Source: Bradyrhizobium iriomotense
GTDB taxonomy: Bacteria > Pseudomonadota > Alphaproteobacteria > Rhizobiales > Xanthobacteraceae
DNA: 61,355 bases
Assembly (NCBI RefSeq): GCF_018129405.1
Contig: NZ_JAFCLP010000032.1
Coordinates: 1-61,355, forward strand
Direction: 5' to 3'
Shown here: positions 47,131-55,038 of the stretch, piece after piece
How positions within the stretch are numbered: position 1 is the stretch's first letter
Layout: every line of letters starts with the position of its first letter
The notes under the pieces: model-generated
What the model was told of the DNA's origin: nothing
The model's database searches: none
The model's input: only the letters and a program-made list of their open reading frames with translations
Made by a program: the position numbers and the translations under genes

Positions 47131-47829
47131 TCACAGGCCGATCTGGCCGGTGGGATAGAATCCGGTGAGCCACGCCACGATCAGCGTGTCGTATTGGAAA
47201 TAGGCGGCGACGGCGAAGGCGATCACGACGACGCCAAAGCCCTGCTGCAGCCGCGGCGAGATGCGCGCGAGGCTGCGCACGCGCGTGGTCGCGGCCTGCC
47301 CGCCATAGGCGATCGCCAGCATGGGCATCGCCGCGCCGATGGCGTAGGCGACCAGCAGCGTCCCGGCCCAGGCAAGGTTCTTCGAGGTTGCCACCAGCGT
47401 CAGGATCGAGCCGAGCACCGGCCCTGCGCAGGGCGTCCAGACCAGGCCCAGCGTGGTGCCCAGCACGAGCCCGCCAAGCGCGCCCTCGCGCTGTGTGGTG
47501 CCGGCGTTGCCGAGATCAAGCCAGCCATTGAGCCGGATCGACAGCCACTCGAACGGCGCCGGCCACAGCATCAACAGGCCGAAGCCTAGCAGCAGGATGG
47601 ACGCGGCCTCGCGCAGCACGTTCGGATCGAAATCGAATGCCCGCGTGAGCGCGCCGAGCAGCAGCGCAACAGCGGAAAAGGAGACGACGAAGCCGAGCGC
47701 GATCATCGCGGGGCGCAAGTGCCCCGCGCGCCCGATCGAGGCGCCAAGCAGGATCGGCAGCATCGGCAGCGTGCAGGGCGCGGCGATCGTGAGGATGCCG
47801 GCAAGGACGGCGAAAAGAAGTTCGAGCAT
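47131..47829 (-). CDS. CcdA/DsbD-like thiol:disulfide transporter
   Basis: 232-residue inner-membrane protein with about six helices. The two redox cysteines sit in helix-breaking motifs APCTLPMLP (Cys19) and WTPCAGPVLG (Cys134), as in CcdA. It moves electrons from cytoplasmic thioredoxin to a periplasmic partner, here most likely the TlpA-like protein 31 bp downstream. Similar pairs serve cytochrome c maturation or Sox protein reduction (SoxVW). Confidence 0.9.
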   Translation of the reverse strand: MLELLFAVLAGILTIAAPCTLPMLPILLGASIGRAGHLRPAMIALGFVVSFSAVALLLGALTRAFDFDPNVLREAASILLLGFGLLMLWPAPFEWLSIRLNGWLDLGNAGTTQREGALGGLVLGTTLGLVWTPCAGPVLGSILTLVATSKNLAWAGTLLVAYAIGAAMPMLAIAYGGQAATTRVRSLARISPRLQQGFGVVVIAFAVAAYFQYDTLIVAWLTGFYPTGQIGL

Positions 47830-48178
47830 GGCGCACTCGTGATGGCGGTCACGAGGGCAGTTCGAACTGGATGCGTCAGGCGTTACGCGACGTCACGGCT
47901 TCGTGACGGGGCGGGTCGCCGTGGGCCGTGGCCGCGGGCGTCTCGAACACAAGGCCGAGCACCTTCACCACCCCCAAAATACAAAACGACCCGGACGGGG
48001 GCATCGTCCGGGTCGTTGGAAGTCTTGGGAGGTTTAACGAAACCGTATGGGAGCTTTATAGGGGGGAAGTTTTTCCGCCTGATGTTGTCGTTTGTTTCAA
48101 TTGTTTCATCACTGGTAACGCTTCCGTGTCCGGGGATAGGGCCGCAATTTCGGTCCTATCCCATTGAAATCGTTGTCC
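47830..48178. other. Intergenic region holding a terminator
   Basis: Contains the terminator at 47985-48017 for the minus-strand sigma-factor gene, an imperfect hairpin around 48135-48163 (GGGATAGGGCC / GGTCCTATCCC) right after its stop, and the presumed promoter of the ccdA-tlpA pair next to 47829. No gene seen. Confidence 0.6.
47985..48017 (-). terminator. Rho-independent terminator downstream of the sigma factor
   Basis: A perfect 12-bp stem, AACGACCCGGAC / GTCCGGGTCGTT, with a nine-base loop. On the minus strand the stem is followed by TTTTGTATTTTGGGG, the T-rich tail of an intrinsic terminator. It ends transcription of the ECF sigma gene, about 160 bp after its stop. Confidence 0.85.
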
Positions 48179-48790
48179 TTACGCGGCGAAACGGTCGACG
48201 CCGGCGCCCTTAAGCAAATCGGCCAGTTGCTTGCGGGCATAGAACATCCGGGTCTTCACCGTGCTCTGGGGGATGCCGATGATCTGCCCGACCTCCTCCA
48301 CCGACTTCTCGTGGTAGTAGATGAGGTTGATGATCTCGCGATGCGCGGGCGACAGTTTTGCCACGCAGGCGCGCAGGATGGCGCTGGTGTCGCTGCGGTC
48401 GAGCGAGGTCTCCGGCGTGTCGCAATCATCGGGGATCTGGCGCACGTCTTCCTGGTCGATGTCCTCGAAGCGGCGCTGGCGCATCGCGGTCAGCGCCTTG
48501 AAGCGAGCGATCGAGAGCAGCCAGGTCGAGACCTGCGAGCGGCCCTGGAATTGGCTGGCGGTGCGCCACACGTCGAGGAACACCTGGCTGACCAGATCTT
48601 CCGCCGTGGTGGCGTCACGCACGATGCGCAGGATGAAACGGTAGACCCGCACATTGTGCCGGCAATAAAGGATGTGCATGGCCGTCCGGTTGCCGTCGGC
48701 AATGCTTTCGAGAAGCATGTCGTCCGAAGTCGCCTGAGCGGCAATGATGCTCTGGCTGGCCTGGGCGTTGATGGCGATGACGTTCGGCAT
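48179..48790 (-). CDS. ECF-family RNA polymerase sigma factor
   Basis: 203-residue sigma-70-type protein with only regions 2 and 4. Region 2 runs through HILYCRHNVRVYRFILRIVR and TTAEDLVSQVFLDVWRTA; region 4 has LSPAHREIINLIYYHEKSVE and the helix-turn-helix VGQIIGIPQSTVKTRMFYAR. No anti-sigma gene is adjacent; the next gene upstream is a response regulator on the same strand 425 bp away. Regulation is therefore unclear; upstream GTTTCG motifs may matter (see 48910-48938). Confidence 0.9.
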   Translation of the reverse strand: MPNVIAINAQASQSIIAAQATSDDMLLESIADGNRTAMHILYCRHNVRVYRFILRIVRDATTAEDLVSQVFLDVWRTASQFQGRSQVSTWLLSIARFKALTAMRQRRFEDIDQEDVRQIPDDCDTPETSLDRSDTSAILRACVAKLSPAHREIINLIYYHEKSVEEVGQIIGIPQSTVKTRMFYARKQLADLLKGAGVDRFAA

Positions 48791-48909
48791 GGACTTGGCT
48801 CCCCGTAGCGCCGCAACCGAGCGGCGTTTCCTTGGACCAAAGTGTTAATCAGCCACCGTTTCGGGACGTCTGCGCGAAAAGCGGAAAATGGTTTCGTGCG
48901 CCGCCAAAT

Positions 48910-48938
48910 TGTTTCGTCGAACCGGGCGCGACGAAACA
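48910..48938. promoter_or_regulatory. Perfect inverted repeat TGTTTCGTCG-N9-CGACGAAACA
   Basis: Ten-base arms with a nine-base spacer, about 120 bp upstream of the sigma-factor start. Two more GTTTCG half-sites lie between it and the gene. The geometry (19-bp centre-to-centre) suits a dimeric regulator; no candidate protein is identified. Confidence 0.55.
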
Positions 48939-49063
48939 TTCGGGGCAAAAAGTCGTGGAAATTCAATGTACGGAAAATACGGGGGTGGGGATTTTGACGC
49001 GGATGGCGGCGCCGGGAACGTATTTCGGGGTTTGGCGTTCGGTGTTGCTTCAACCCAAACCCC

Positions 49064-49204
49064 GTCGTCCTGGACAAGCGAGCAGAGCGAGCGCCGATCC
49101 AGGACCCATTACCCCAGGAAGATATGAGGCAAAGACTCGGGGTTACCAGCCTCGTGCCATAACCACCGCTCGGGGTAATGGGTCCTGGCTTTCGCCAGGA
49201 CGAC
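49064..49204. repeat. GTCGTCC/GGACGAC palindromic repeat, copy 8
   Basis: Left end GTCGTCCTGGACAAGCGAGC, right end CTGGCTTTCGCCAGGACGAC, 141 bp. It is 11 bp downstream of the response regulator stop codon, at the end of the signalling operon. Confidence 0.9.
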
Positions 49205-49215
49205 AATGGAGGCCC

Positions 49216-49947
49216 TTACGCCTTATCGCCACCGGGCGAGAACAGATAGCCGCCGCCGCGGATGGTGCGAATCACGGCGGGCTTGGCCGGATCGGGCTCG
49301 ATCTTGCGGCGGATGCGCATGATGCGGAGGTCAACCGCGCGGTCAAAGGCTTCGGCGTCGCGCGCATTGGCGAGTTCGAGCAGGCGCTCGCGCGACAGCA
49401 CGCGCTTCGGATTGGCCGCGAACACCTTCAGCAAACCGAATTCGGATGCGGTGAGCGGATGCTCGTTGCCCTCGTCATCGCGCAGCGCCTGCGCTTCGAG
49501 GTCGAGCCATTTGGTGCCGAAGCGCACCAATTGCTCCTTGTCCGATTTCGCAGCCGGTCTGTCCGCCGCCTTCGCCGGCGTGCTCCGCCGCAGCACCGAA
49601 CGGATGCGCGCCATCAGCTCGCGCAGCTCGCAGGGTTTTGCCACGTAATCGTCGGCGCCGAGCTCGAGGCCGACGACGCGGTCGATCGGGCTCGCGGTCG
49701 CCGTCAGCATGATCACGGGCACGTTGTTGCGGCTCTTGAGGTCGCGGATGATCGAGAGCCCGTCTTCCTCGGGCATGTTGAGGTCGAGCACGACGAGATC
49801 GGGCAAGCCGCCCTCGATCGCGGCGCGCAAGCTCTTGCCGCCGTCGCACAGCGTCACGGTGAAGCCGTGCATCTTGAGGTAATCGCCGACCATCTCCCGG
49901 GCTGGAGCTTCGTCGTCGACGATCATGATGTGCTGGCTTTGGGTCAT
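49216..49947 (-). CDS. OmpR-type response regulator
   Basis: 243-residue DNA-binding regulator. The receiver domain has the acidic pair Asp11-Asp12, the phosphorylation site Asp55 in LVVLDLNMPEEDG, and the conserved Lys in YVAKPCELRELMARI. After a Lys/Ala linker the winged-helix domain shows LTASEFGLLKVFAANPKRVL and the C-terminal IRTIRGGGYLFS. It is the likely output of the phosphorelay encoded upstream; it starts five bases after the hybrid kinase stop. Confidence 0.94.
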   Translation of the reverse strand: MTQSQHIMIVDDEAPAREMVGDYLKMHGFTVTLCDGGKSLRAAIEGGLPDLVVLDLNMPEEDGLSIIRDLKSRNNVPVIMLTATASPIDRVVGLELGADDYVAKPCELRELMARIRSVLRRSTPAKAADRPAAKSDKEQLVRFGTKWLDLEAQALRDDEGNEHPLTASEFGLLKVFAANPKRVLSRERLLELANARDAEAFDRAVDLRIMRIRRKIEPDPAKPAVIRTIRGGGYLFSPGGDKA

Positions 49948-49952
49948 GGTCT

Positions 49953-51701
49953 CTAGATCGGCATCTCGGTCGCTGGGAGGGTGATGGTGAAGGTCGAGCC
50001 CTTGCCGGGGCCGTCGCTGTCGGCGGTCACCTCGCCGCCGTGCATGTCGATGATACGCTTCACAATGGATAACCCAAGCCCCGTCGAGCTCTCGCCGGCG
50101 GTCGGTTTGGCGGACAGCCGCTGGAACCGGCCGAACAAGCGGCCGAGATCCTCCGGCGACAGGCCGGCGCCCTCGTCGCTGACGCGGACGATGGTTTCGC
50201 TGCCCTCGTGGATGACGGCGACGCCGATCTTGCCGCCGATCGGCGAGTATTTGATGGCGTTGCTGATGAGGTTGTCGATCGCCTCGCGGATGCGGTCGGT
50301 GTCGCACATGGTGACGATGTTGGGCGGCGCGGTGACGCTGATCGCCTGCTGCTTGTTGACGGCGAGCGGCTGGTTGGCCTCGGCGACCTCCTTGACCAGC
50401 GCGGCGACGTCGACCGGCTCGCGGCGGATGGTGATGTCGAAGGCATCGGCCATCGCGTCCGAGATCAGATGGTCGACCATCGTGGTCAGGCGCTTCGTCG
50501 CATCACGGATGTGATCGACCTGCGAGACGACGCCGCTTGCCGACGCGCCGGTCGAGATCAGCTCCTTCAACATCTCCGTGCGGCCGAGGATGACGCCGAG
50601 CGGATTCTTCAGATCGTGCGCGACGGTGCCCAAAATCTCGTTCTTGAAGCCGTTGGCGCGCTGCAGCCGTAGCCATTGCGCTGACAGGCGGCGGTTGGCC
50701 TGCATCAGGGCGCGGGTGCGCTGGGCGACGCGGTCTTCCAGCTGGGTGTTGGCGTCCTGGAGCTGCTGGTAGAGGATGACGTTGTCGAACGCGATCGAGA
50801 GCCGGCTGGAGAATATCTCGACCAGCGAGCGGTCGGTCTCCGACAGCTCGCGCTCGGCCTGCAGCAGCACCACCACCTCGCGGCCGGACCCGGTGCGCAA
50901 GTAGATCACGCTGCGGTGGTCGGCGAATTCGTTCTTGCGGCGCTGGAACGCGGCTTCCACCATCTCGCGCAGTTCGGGGTCGAGCGCCTTCGACGATGTG
51001 GTGCCGATGAAGCGGCTGTAGCAGCCGCTGCCAGCGAGCACCGAAAGCTCGGGGTCGCCGCCGCCGTTGTCGCGCAGGACCAGTATACCGGCGCAGTCGA
51101 CATTGAGGAGCGAGGCGAGCTGGGTCAGCACGCCCTCGGCAAGGCGCTGCATCGACTTGAAGTCGTACAGCGTCGAGGCCGCGTCGATGATGATCTCGAG
51201 CCCGCGCCGTGTCTGCACCATGCGCTCGAGCTGCTGATAGGAGCGCAGCGCCGCGGTCAGCGAGGTGAACAGCTTGTCGGCCGTGAGCTCGGTCTTGGCC
51301 TTGTAGTCGTTGATGTCGTACTGCACGATCACGCGCCGTTCGGGCGCCTGGCCGGGCTGGCCGGTGCGCAGGATGATGCGCACCGTCTCGTTCCTGATCT
51401 CGTTGCGGATGAACTCGACCAGCTCGAGGCCGGCCACATCCGTCTCCATGATGACGTCGAGCAGCACCGCGGCGATGTCGCTGTGCGCGGCCATCAGCTT
51501 GCGCCCTTCCGCCGCGGAATAGGCGGAGAGAATCTCCAGGCTCTGGCCGTTGAGGCTGTAGTCGGACAGCGCGAAGCGGGTGCCGTCATGCACGGCCGGA
51601 TCGTCGTCGATGACGGCGATCTTCCATTTCCGTGCGTTCTGGTCCTCCGACGCGGTACCGGTGTCGTCGATCAGGTGGAGGACATCGTCCTGTTCGGCCA
51701 T
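49953..51701 (-). CDS. Soluble hybrid kinase: receiver-DUF3369-histidine kinase
   Basis: 582-residue protein without membrane helices. The N-terminal receiver (25-160) keeps the acidic residues IDDDP, the phosphoacceptor Asp82 in LLDVIMETD and Lys136. DUF3369, a GAF-like domain (about 165-310), follows, then a coiled coil with LEDRVAQRTRALMQ, a DHp domain with His362 in GTVAHDLKNPLG, and a HATPase with DNLISNAIKYSP, SDEGAGLS and STGLGLSIV. It can receive a phosphoryl group at its own N-terminus and pass one from its His, placing it in the middle of a relay. Its start overlaps the upstream kinase gene by 31 bases. Confidence 0.9.
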   Translation of the reverse strand: MAEQDDVLHLIDDTGTASEDQNARKWKIAVIDDDPAVHDGTRFALSDYSLNGQSLEILSAYSAAEGRKLMAAHSDIAAVLLDVIMETDVAGLELVEFIRNEIRNETVRIILRTGQPGQAPERRVIVQYDINDYKAKTELTADKLFTSLTAALRSYQQLERMVQTRRGLEIIIDAASTLYDFKSMQRLAEGVLTQLASLLNVDCAGILVLRDNGGGDPELSVLAGSGCYSRFIGTTSSKALDPELREMVEAAFQRRKNEFADHRSVIYLRTGSGREVVVLLQAERELSETDRSLVEIFSSRLSIAFDNVILYQQLQDANTQLEDRVAQRTRALMQANRRLSAQWLRLQRANGFKNEILGTVAHDLKNPLGVILGRTEMLKELISTGASASGVVSQVDHIRDATKRLTTMVDHLISDAMADAFDITIRREPVDVAALVKEVAEANQPLAVNKQQAISVTAPPNIVTMCDTDRIREAIDNLISNAIKYSPIGGKIGVAVIHEGSETIVRVSDEGAGLSPEDLGRLFGRFQRLSAKPTAGESSTGLGLSIVKRIIDMHGGEVTADSDGPGKGSTFTITLPATEMPI

Positions 51702-53749
51702 TGAGAAGTCCCGTCAGTCTCTGTGCTTTGCGCGCCGCCCTTGGCGACCCGGGGCATGATAATGCGAAAAGTGGTGCCTTGTCCCAGCTTGGATTCCAGC
51801 ATCATGCGACCGCCGAGCTGCTGGGTGACAAGGTTATAGACGATATGCAGCCCGAGTCCCGTGCCACCTTCATTGCGCCTTGTGGTAAAGAATGGGTCAA
51901 AGGCCTGGCGCTGCACGTCCGGGGTCATGCCGGCCCCGTCGTCGGTGAAGATGATCTCGATGTCGTCGGCCCCGCGCGGCCGCGCCGAGATCGTGATGGT
52001 GCCGGCGCGCCCGTCGGCGAAGGCGTGGTTGGCGGCGTTGAGGAAGAGGTTGGTCAGGATCTGGCCGTAGGAGCCGGGATAGCCGTCCAGCAGCAGCCCC
52101 TCGGGCACGTCGACCTCGAGCGTGATCGGGGAGCGCTTCAGCACGGGCCTGAGGCTCGCGATGATCTGGTCGGTGGCTTCGCTGAGTGAGAACTGCCGCC
52201 GCTCGGCATGGGAGCGGTCGACCGCGACCTGCTTGAACGACTGGATCAGCTCGCCGGCGCGGGTGAGGTTGGCGACGAGCTGCTGCGAGGCGTCGCGCGA
52301 GGACTGCACGAACTCCTCCAGCTGCGAGCGGCGCAGGCCGCCGTCGCCCTTGAGCTGGGCCTCGAAGATCTCGGTACGCCGGGCAAAGCTCGACGCCACG
52401 GTAAGGCTGATGCCGATGGGGTTGTTGACCTCGTGGGCAACGCCGGCGACGAGACCGCCGAGCGCTGCGAGCCGCTCGGCATCGATCAGATTCTGCTGTG
52501 CGGTATTGAGCTCGAGCAGCGCGCTCTCGGCCTTCTCCTTCGAGGCGCGCAGCTCGTCCTCGGTCTCGCGCTTCGCGATGGCGTTCTCGCGGAACACTTC
52601 CACCGCGCGCGCCATGGCGCCGACCTCGTCGCGTGCCTTGGTGCCCTGCACCTCGCGGTCGAGGTTGCCGAGCGTGATCGCGCGCATCGCGGCCATGATC
52701 TGCTGCAGCGGCAGGCGGATCGACAGCGCGATCAGCACGCCGGCGGTAAGGATGATGCCGAGGAAGATCACCGCGATCGACAGCACCCGCCGCGAGATAT
52801 CCGCCAGCGTGCGGTCGAAGGTCTCCTGCGCCTTCTGCTCGCGCTGGCGCATCTTGGTGGAGAGATCGTCGATGGCGCCGATCGCCTCGGCCTGGCTGGC
52901 GTCGATGGAGTTGCGCAGCAGCTCGGTGCGGCTCGTCAGCTGCTCCGAGAGTTTTGCGAAGCCCTCGCGTAGCGCGGCGGTGCGGGCCGCGAGCCGTTGC
53001 AGCGCCATGCGCTGGAGGTCGTTGTCGGCGAGATCGATCATGACCGGAATGGTCTTCTCGATCGTCTCGGTGTGGCGGCGCGCATCGTCGGCGGCGCCCG
53101 ATGACTGCGACAGATAGTAGGAATTGGCCGCGACCAGCATCGCGGTGAAGGCCTCGCGGGATTTTCCGAGCGAGGGCCAGATCAGCGCGTCGCGATGGCC
53201 GGTGGCGCCCTCGATGATGGAATAGAGGCCGGCCATGTCCCTGGCCGGCCCCTGCACCTGCTCCTCATAGGTCTTCGCGATCGTCGCCTGCACGCTGCGC
53301 AGCTCGCCAAAGCCGTTGAGGAAGCGCTCGGTGGTGCGCTCCAGCTCCTCGACCGAGCCCGACAGCATCGGGTCCTTGGCGGCGCGGTTGCTCAGCGTGC
53401 CCAGCACCGCCTCGCGCAGCAGGAGGATCTCGGCGAACAGGTCCGGGCTCGGCTGGTTGATGTAGCGGTGGATCAGATTGTGCAGCCGCCCGGTCTCGCT
53501 CTCGAGCAGCGCCAGGATGCGGTCCGATTCGCGCACCTGGCGCACGTCGTCCCAGGCCGAGCCCAGCACCTGCGAGCCGTTCCAGATCAGCGCCACCAGC
53601 ACCACCACGACCGCGGAGTTCAGCGCCGCGATCGACAGGATGCGCCAGCGGATCGGCACGGCCCGGAGCGCGCCGACGAGGCGCGCGCGCACCCGCCCGA
53701 TCGGGCCGGGCGGCCTGTCTGCGTGCTCGCTGTGTCCAAGCGCAGGCAA
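51671..53749 (-). CDS. Membrane histidine kinase with helical periplasmic sensor (TorS-like layout)
   Basis: 692-residue kinase. TM1 is about 37-57 and TM2 about 323-343, so roughly 265 residues face the periplasm; that part is predicted all-helical (EELERTTERFLNGFGELR, and Gln/Glu/Ala-rich stretches) rather than a PAS or Cache fold. HAMP (344-397) and a coiled coil lead to the DHp His439 in GVAHEVNNPIG, the N-box Asn571, and G-boxes DDGAGM and GGTGLGLHIV. The start is TTG 53749 with GGAG nine bases upstream, six bases after the TRAP receptor gene. The layout resembles TorS, which reads a periplasmic binding protein. Confidence 0.9.
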   Translation of the reverse strand: MPALGHSEHADRPPGPIGRVRARLVGALRAVPIRWRILSIAALNSAVVVVLVALIWNGSQVLGSAWDDVRQVRESDRILALLESETGRLHNLIHRYINQPSPDLFAEILLLREAVLGTLSNRAAKDPMLSGSVEELERTTERFLNGFGELRSVQATIAKTYEEQVQGPARDMAGLYSIIEGATGHRDALIWPSLGKSREAFTAMLVAANSYYLSQSSGAADDARRHTETIEKTIPVMIDLADNDLQRMALQRLAARTAALREGFAKLSEQLTSRTELLRNSIDASQAEAIGAIDDLSTKMRQREQKAQETFDRTLADISRRVLSIAVIFLGIILTAGVLIALSIRLPLQQIMAAMRAITLGNLDREVQGTKARDEVGAMARAVEVFRENAIAKRETEDELRASKEKAESALLELNTAQQNLIDAERLAALGGLVAGVAHEVNNPIGISLTVASSFARRTEIFEAQLKGDGGLRRSQLEEFVQSSRDASQQLVANLTRAGELIQSFKQVAVDRSHAERRQFSLSEATDQIIASLRPVLKRSPITLEVDVPEGLLLDGYPGSYGQILTNLFLNAANHAFADGRAGTITISARPRGADDIEIIFTDDGAGMTPDVQRQAFDPFFTTRRNEGGTGLGLHIVYNLVTQQLGGRMMLESKLGQGTTFRIIMPRVAKGGAQSTETDGTSQWPNRTMSST

Positions 53750-53755
53750 CTGGGC

Positions 53756-54751
53756 TCACTCCACCTTGCGAATGCGTTCGATCAGTGCCGCTGCGGCGGG
53801 GTCCTGGGCGGCCTTGGTGTAGATCGCGGCCATGGCGTCCTCGAACGGCTTGCGGTCGATATCCCTGACGATGCTGACGCCGGCCGCCCGCGCCTTAAGC
53901 TGCGACTGCTCCTCGAGGTCGCGCCACTTCTCGCGCATGAACCGGCTGGAGCGCTGCGCAGCCTCCCTGAAGAGGGTCTGGTCCTCCGCCGAAAGGCTCT
54001 GCCAGGCCTTCAGCGAGATCACCAGCACCTCGGGGCTCATCGTGTGCTCGGTCAGCGTGTAGTGCCCGGCATGCTTGTAATGGTCGGTCGTCACGAAAGA
54101 TGGCCAGTTGTTTTCGGCGCCGTCGATCAGGTGGTTTGCAAGCCCGGTGAGCACCTGCCCATAGGGCATCTCGACCGGTTCTGCGCCCAGCGAGCGGATC
54201 ATCTGGCTCATCAACTCCGACTGCTGCACTCGGATCCGCAGGCCCCGGAGGTCTTCGATGCTCCTGATAGGGCGGACGCCGTTGTAGATCGACCGCGCCC
54301 CGGAATCGTAGAAGCAGAGCCCGACGAAGCCGTAGGGCTCGAAACTGTTCAGGATCTCGCCGCCGATCGGCCCGTCCAGCACCTTCTGCATGTGCTCGAT
54401 GGACCGGAACAGGAACGGCATGGCGAGCACGTTCATCGCCGGAACGAAATTGCCGATCAGGGCGACATTGGTCCGGTTGAGGTCGATTGCGCCGGCCCGG
54501 GTTTGCTCGATGGTCTCCTTCTCCTCGCCGAGCTGGCGGGAGTGGAACACCTTGACCTCGTGCCGGCCGCCGGTGCGCTCGGCGATCAGGGCGCCCATGT
54601 AGCGCAGCGCCTGCACGGTCGGGTAATCCTCGGTCTGGGTGTCGGCGGCGCGGAATTCGCGCGCAACGGCGTCCGTCGCGCAGAGCGCGAGCAAAAGCGC
54701 GACGAAAACCACCCCGGTCCGCGAGAGTTCGGCACGGCTCAACACTGGCAC
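53756..54751 (-). CDS. TRAP-type substrate-binding protein (DctP family)
   Basis: 331-residue periplasmic receptor with a signal peptide cleaved near residue 30 (DAVA-RE). DctP features: TVQALRYMGALIAERTGG, RAGAIDLNRTNVALIGN, the ligand-arginine region EDLRGLRIRVQQSELMSQ, VEMPYGQVLTGLANHLIDG, and PEVLVISLKAW. Ligands of this family are mostly C4-dicarboxylates, sugar acids or aromatic acids. GTG start 54751 with AGGGG eight bases upstream. There are no DctQ/DctM genes anywhere in the window; instead two kinases and a response regulator follow directly, suggesting a sensing role. Confidence 0.92.
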   Translation of the reverse strand: MPVLSRAELSRTGVVFVALLLALCATDAVAREFRAADTQTEDYPTVQALRYMGALIAERTGGRHEVKVFHSRQLGEEKETIEQTRAGAIDLNRTNVALIGNFVPAMNVLAMPFLFRSIEHMQKVLDGPIGGEILNSFEPYGFVGLCFYDSGARSIYNGVRPIRSIEDLRGLRIRVQQSELMSQMIRSLGAEPVEMPYGQVLTGLANHLIDGAENNWPSFVTTDHYKHAGHYTLTEHTMSPEVLVISLKAWQSLSAEDQTLFREAAQRSSRFMREKWRDLEEQSQLKARAAGVSIVRDIDRKPFEDAMAAIYTKAAQDPAAAALIERIRKVE

Positions 54752-55038
54752 ACTCAGCCCCTTAGTGGTGGAGTCTATGGCGGGAGCAAAAGGTTCAACG
54801 CAATCTAAAGCGTTTTCAAGCGAAGTGGATACCGGTTCGCGTAAAGAAAACGCGTCAAATTAAGAATCTAGAGCCCCGTTCCGACCGGAACGGGGCTCTA
54901 GCAGATGGTTAAGGGAAGGCCATCCCGCGCCCGGCCCGCGGGCTGATTGTGCGGCGCGGCTGGACCTTATTCCCGGTTGAAACCGCCAATGCCCCGCCTT
55001 AAGCAGGGACAGTCGCCTTTGAGACGGGAAGAGCCATC
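54752..55038. other. Divergent promoter region of the signalling operon and the ugpB-like gene
   Basis: 287 bp without a gene. The left half lies just upstream of the TRAP receptor start; a repeat with a perfect palindrome covers 54808-54901; the right part ends in GGGAAGAG before the GTG of the next gene. No sigma-54 or other recognisable promoter is seen. Confidence 0.5.
54808..54901. repeat. AGCGTTTTC...GAAAACGCGTCAAA repeat with terminal palindrome
   Basis: Shares AGCGAAGTGGATACCGGTTC with 16697-16757. It continues into a perfect 15-bp palindrome with a four-base loop, 54868-54901, CTAGAGCCCCGTTCC / GGAACGGGGCTCTAG. No T-run follows on either strand, and it lies upstream of both neighbouring genes, so it is not a terminator of either. 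Confidence 0.8.

Larger units (their letters stand above)
48791..49215. other. Upstream region of the sigma factor
   Basis: Between the sigma gene and the response regulator. It contains three GTTTCG boxes (48858, 48891, 48911) and a CGAAAC box (48932), two of them forming a perfect inverted repeat, then a GTCGTCC palindromic repeat (49064-49204). The sigma promoter must lie in the first 200 bp; no -35/-10 was assigned. Confidence 0.6.

Noticed and set aside
53756-54751. Possible complete TRAP transporter
   Set aside because: No DctQ or DctM membrane subunits are encoded on either side; the neighbours are kinases and a ugpB-like gene.
54868-54901. Palindrome as a Rho-independent terminator
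   Set aside because: No T-run follows on either strand, and both flanking genes are transcribed away from it.
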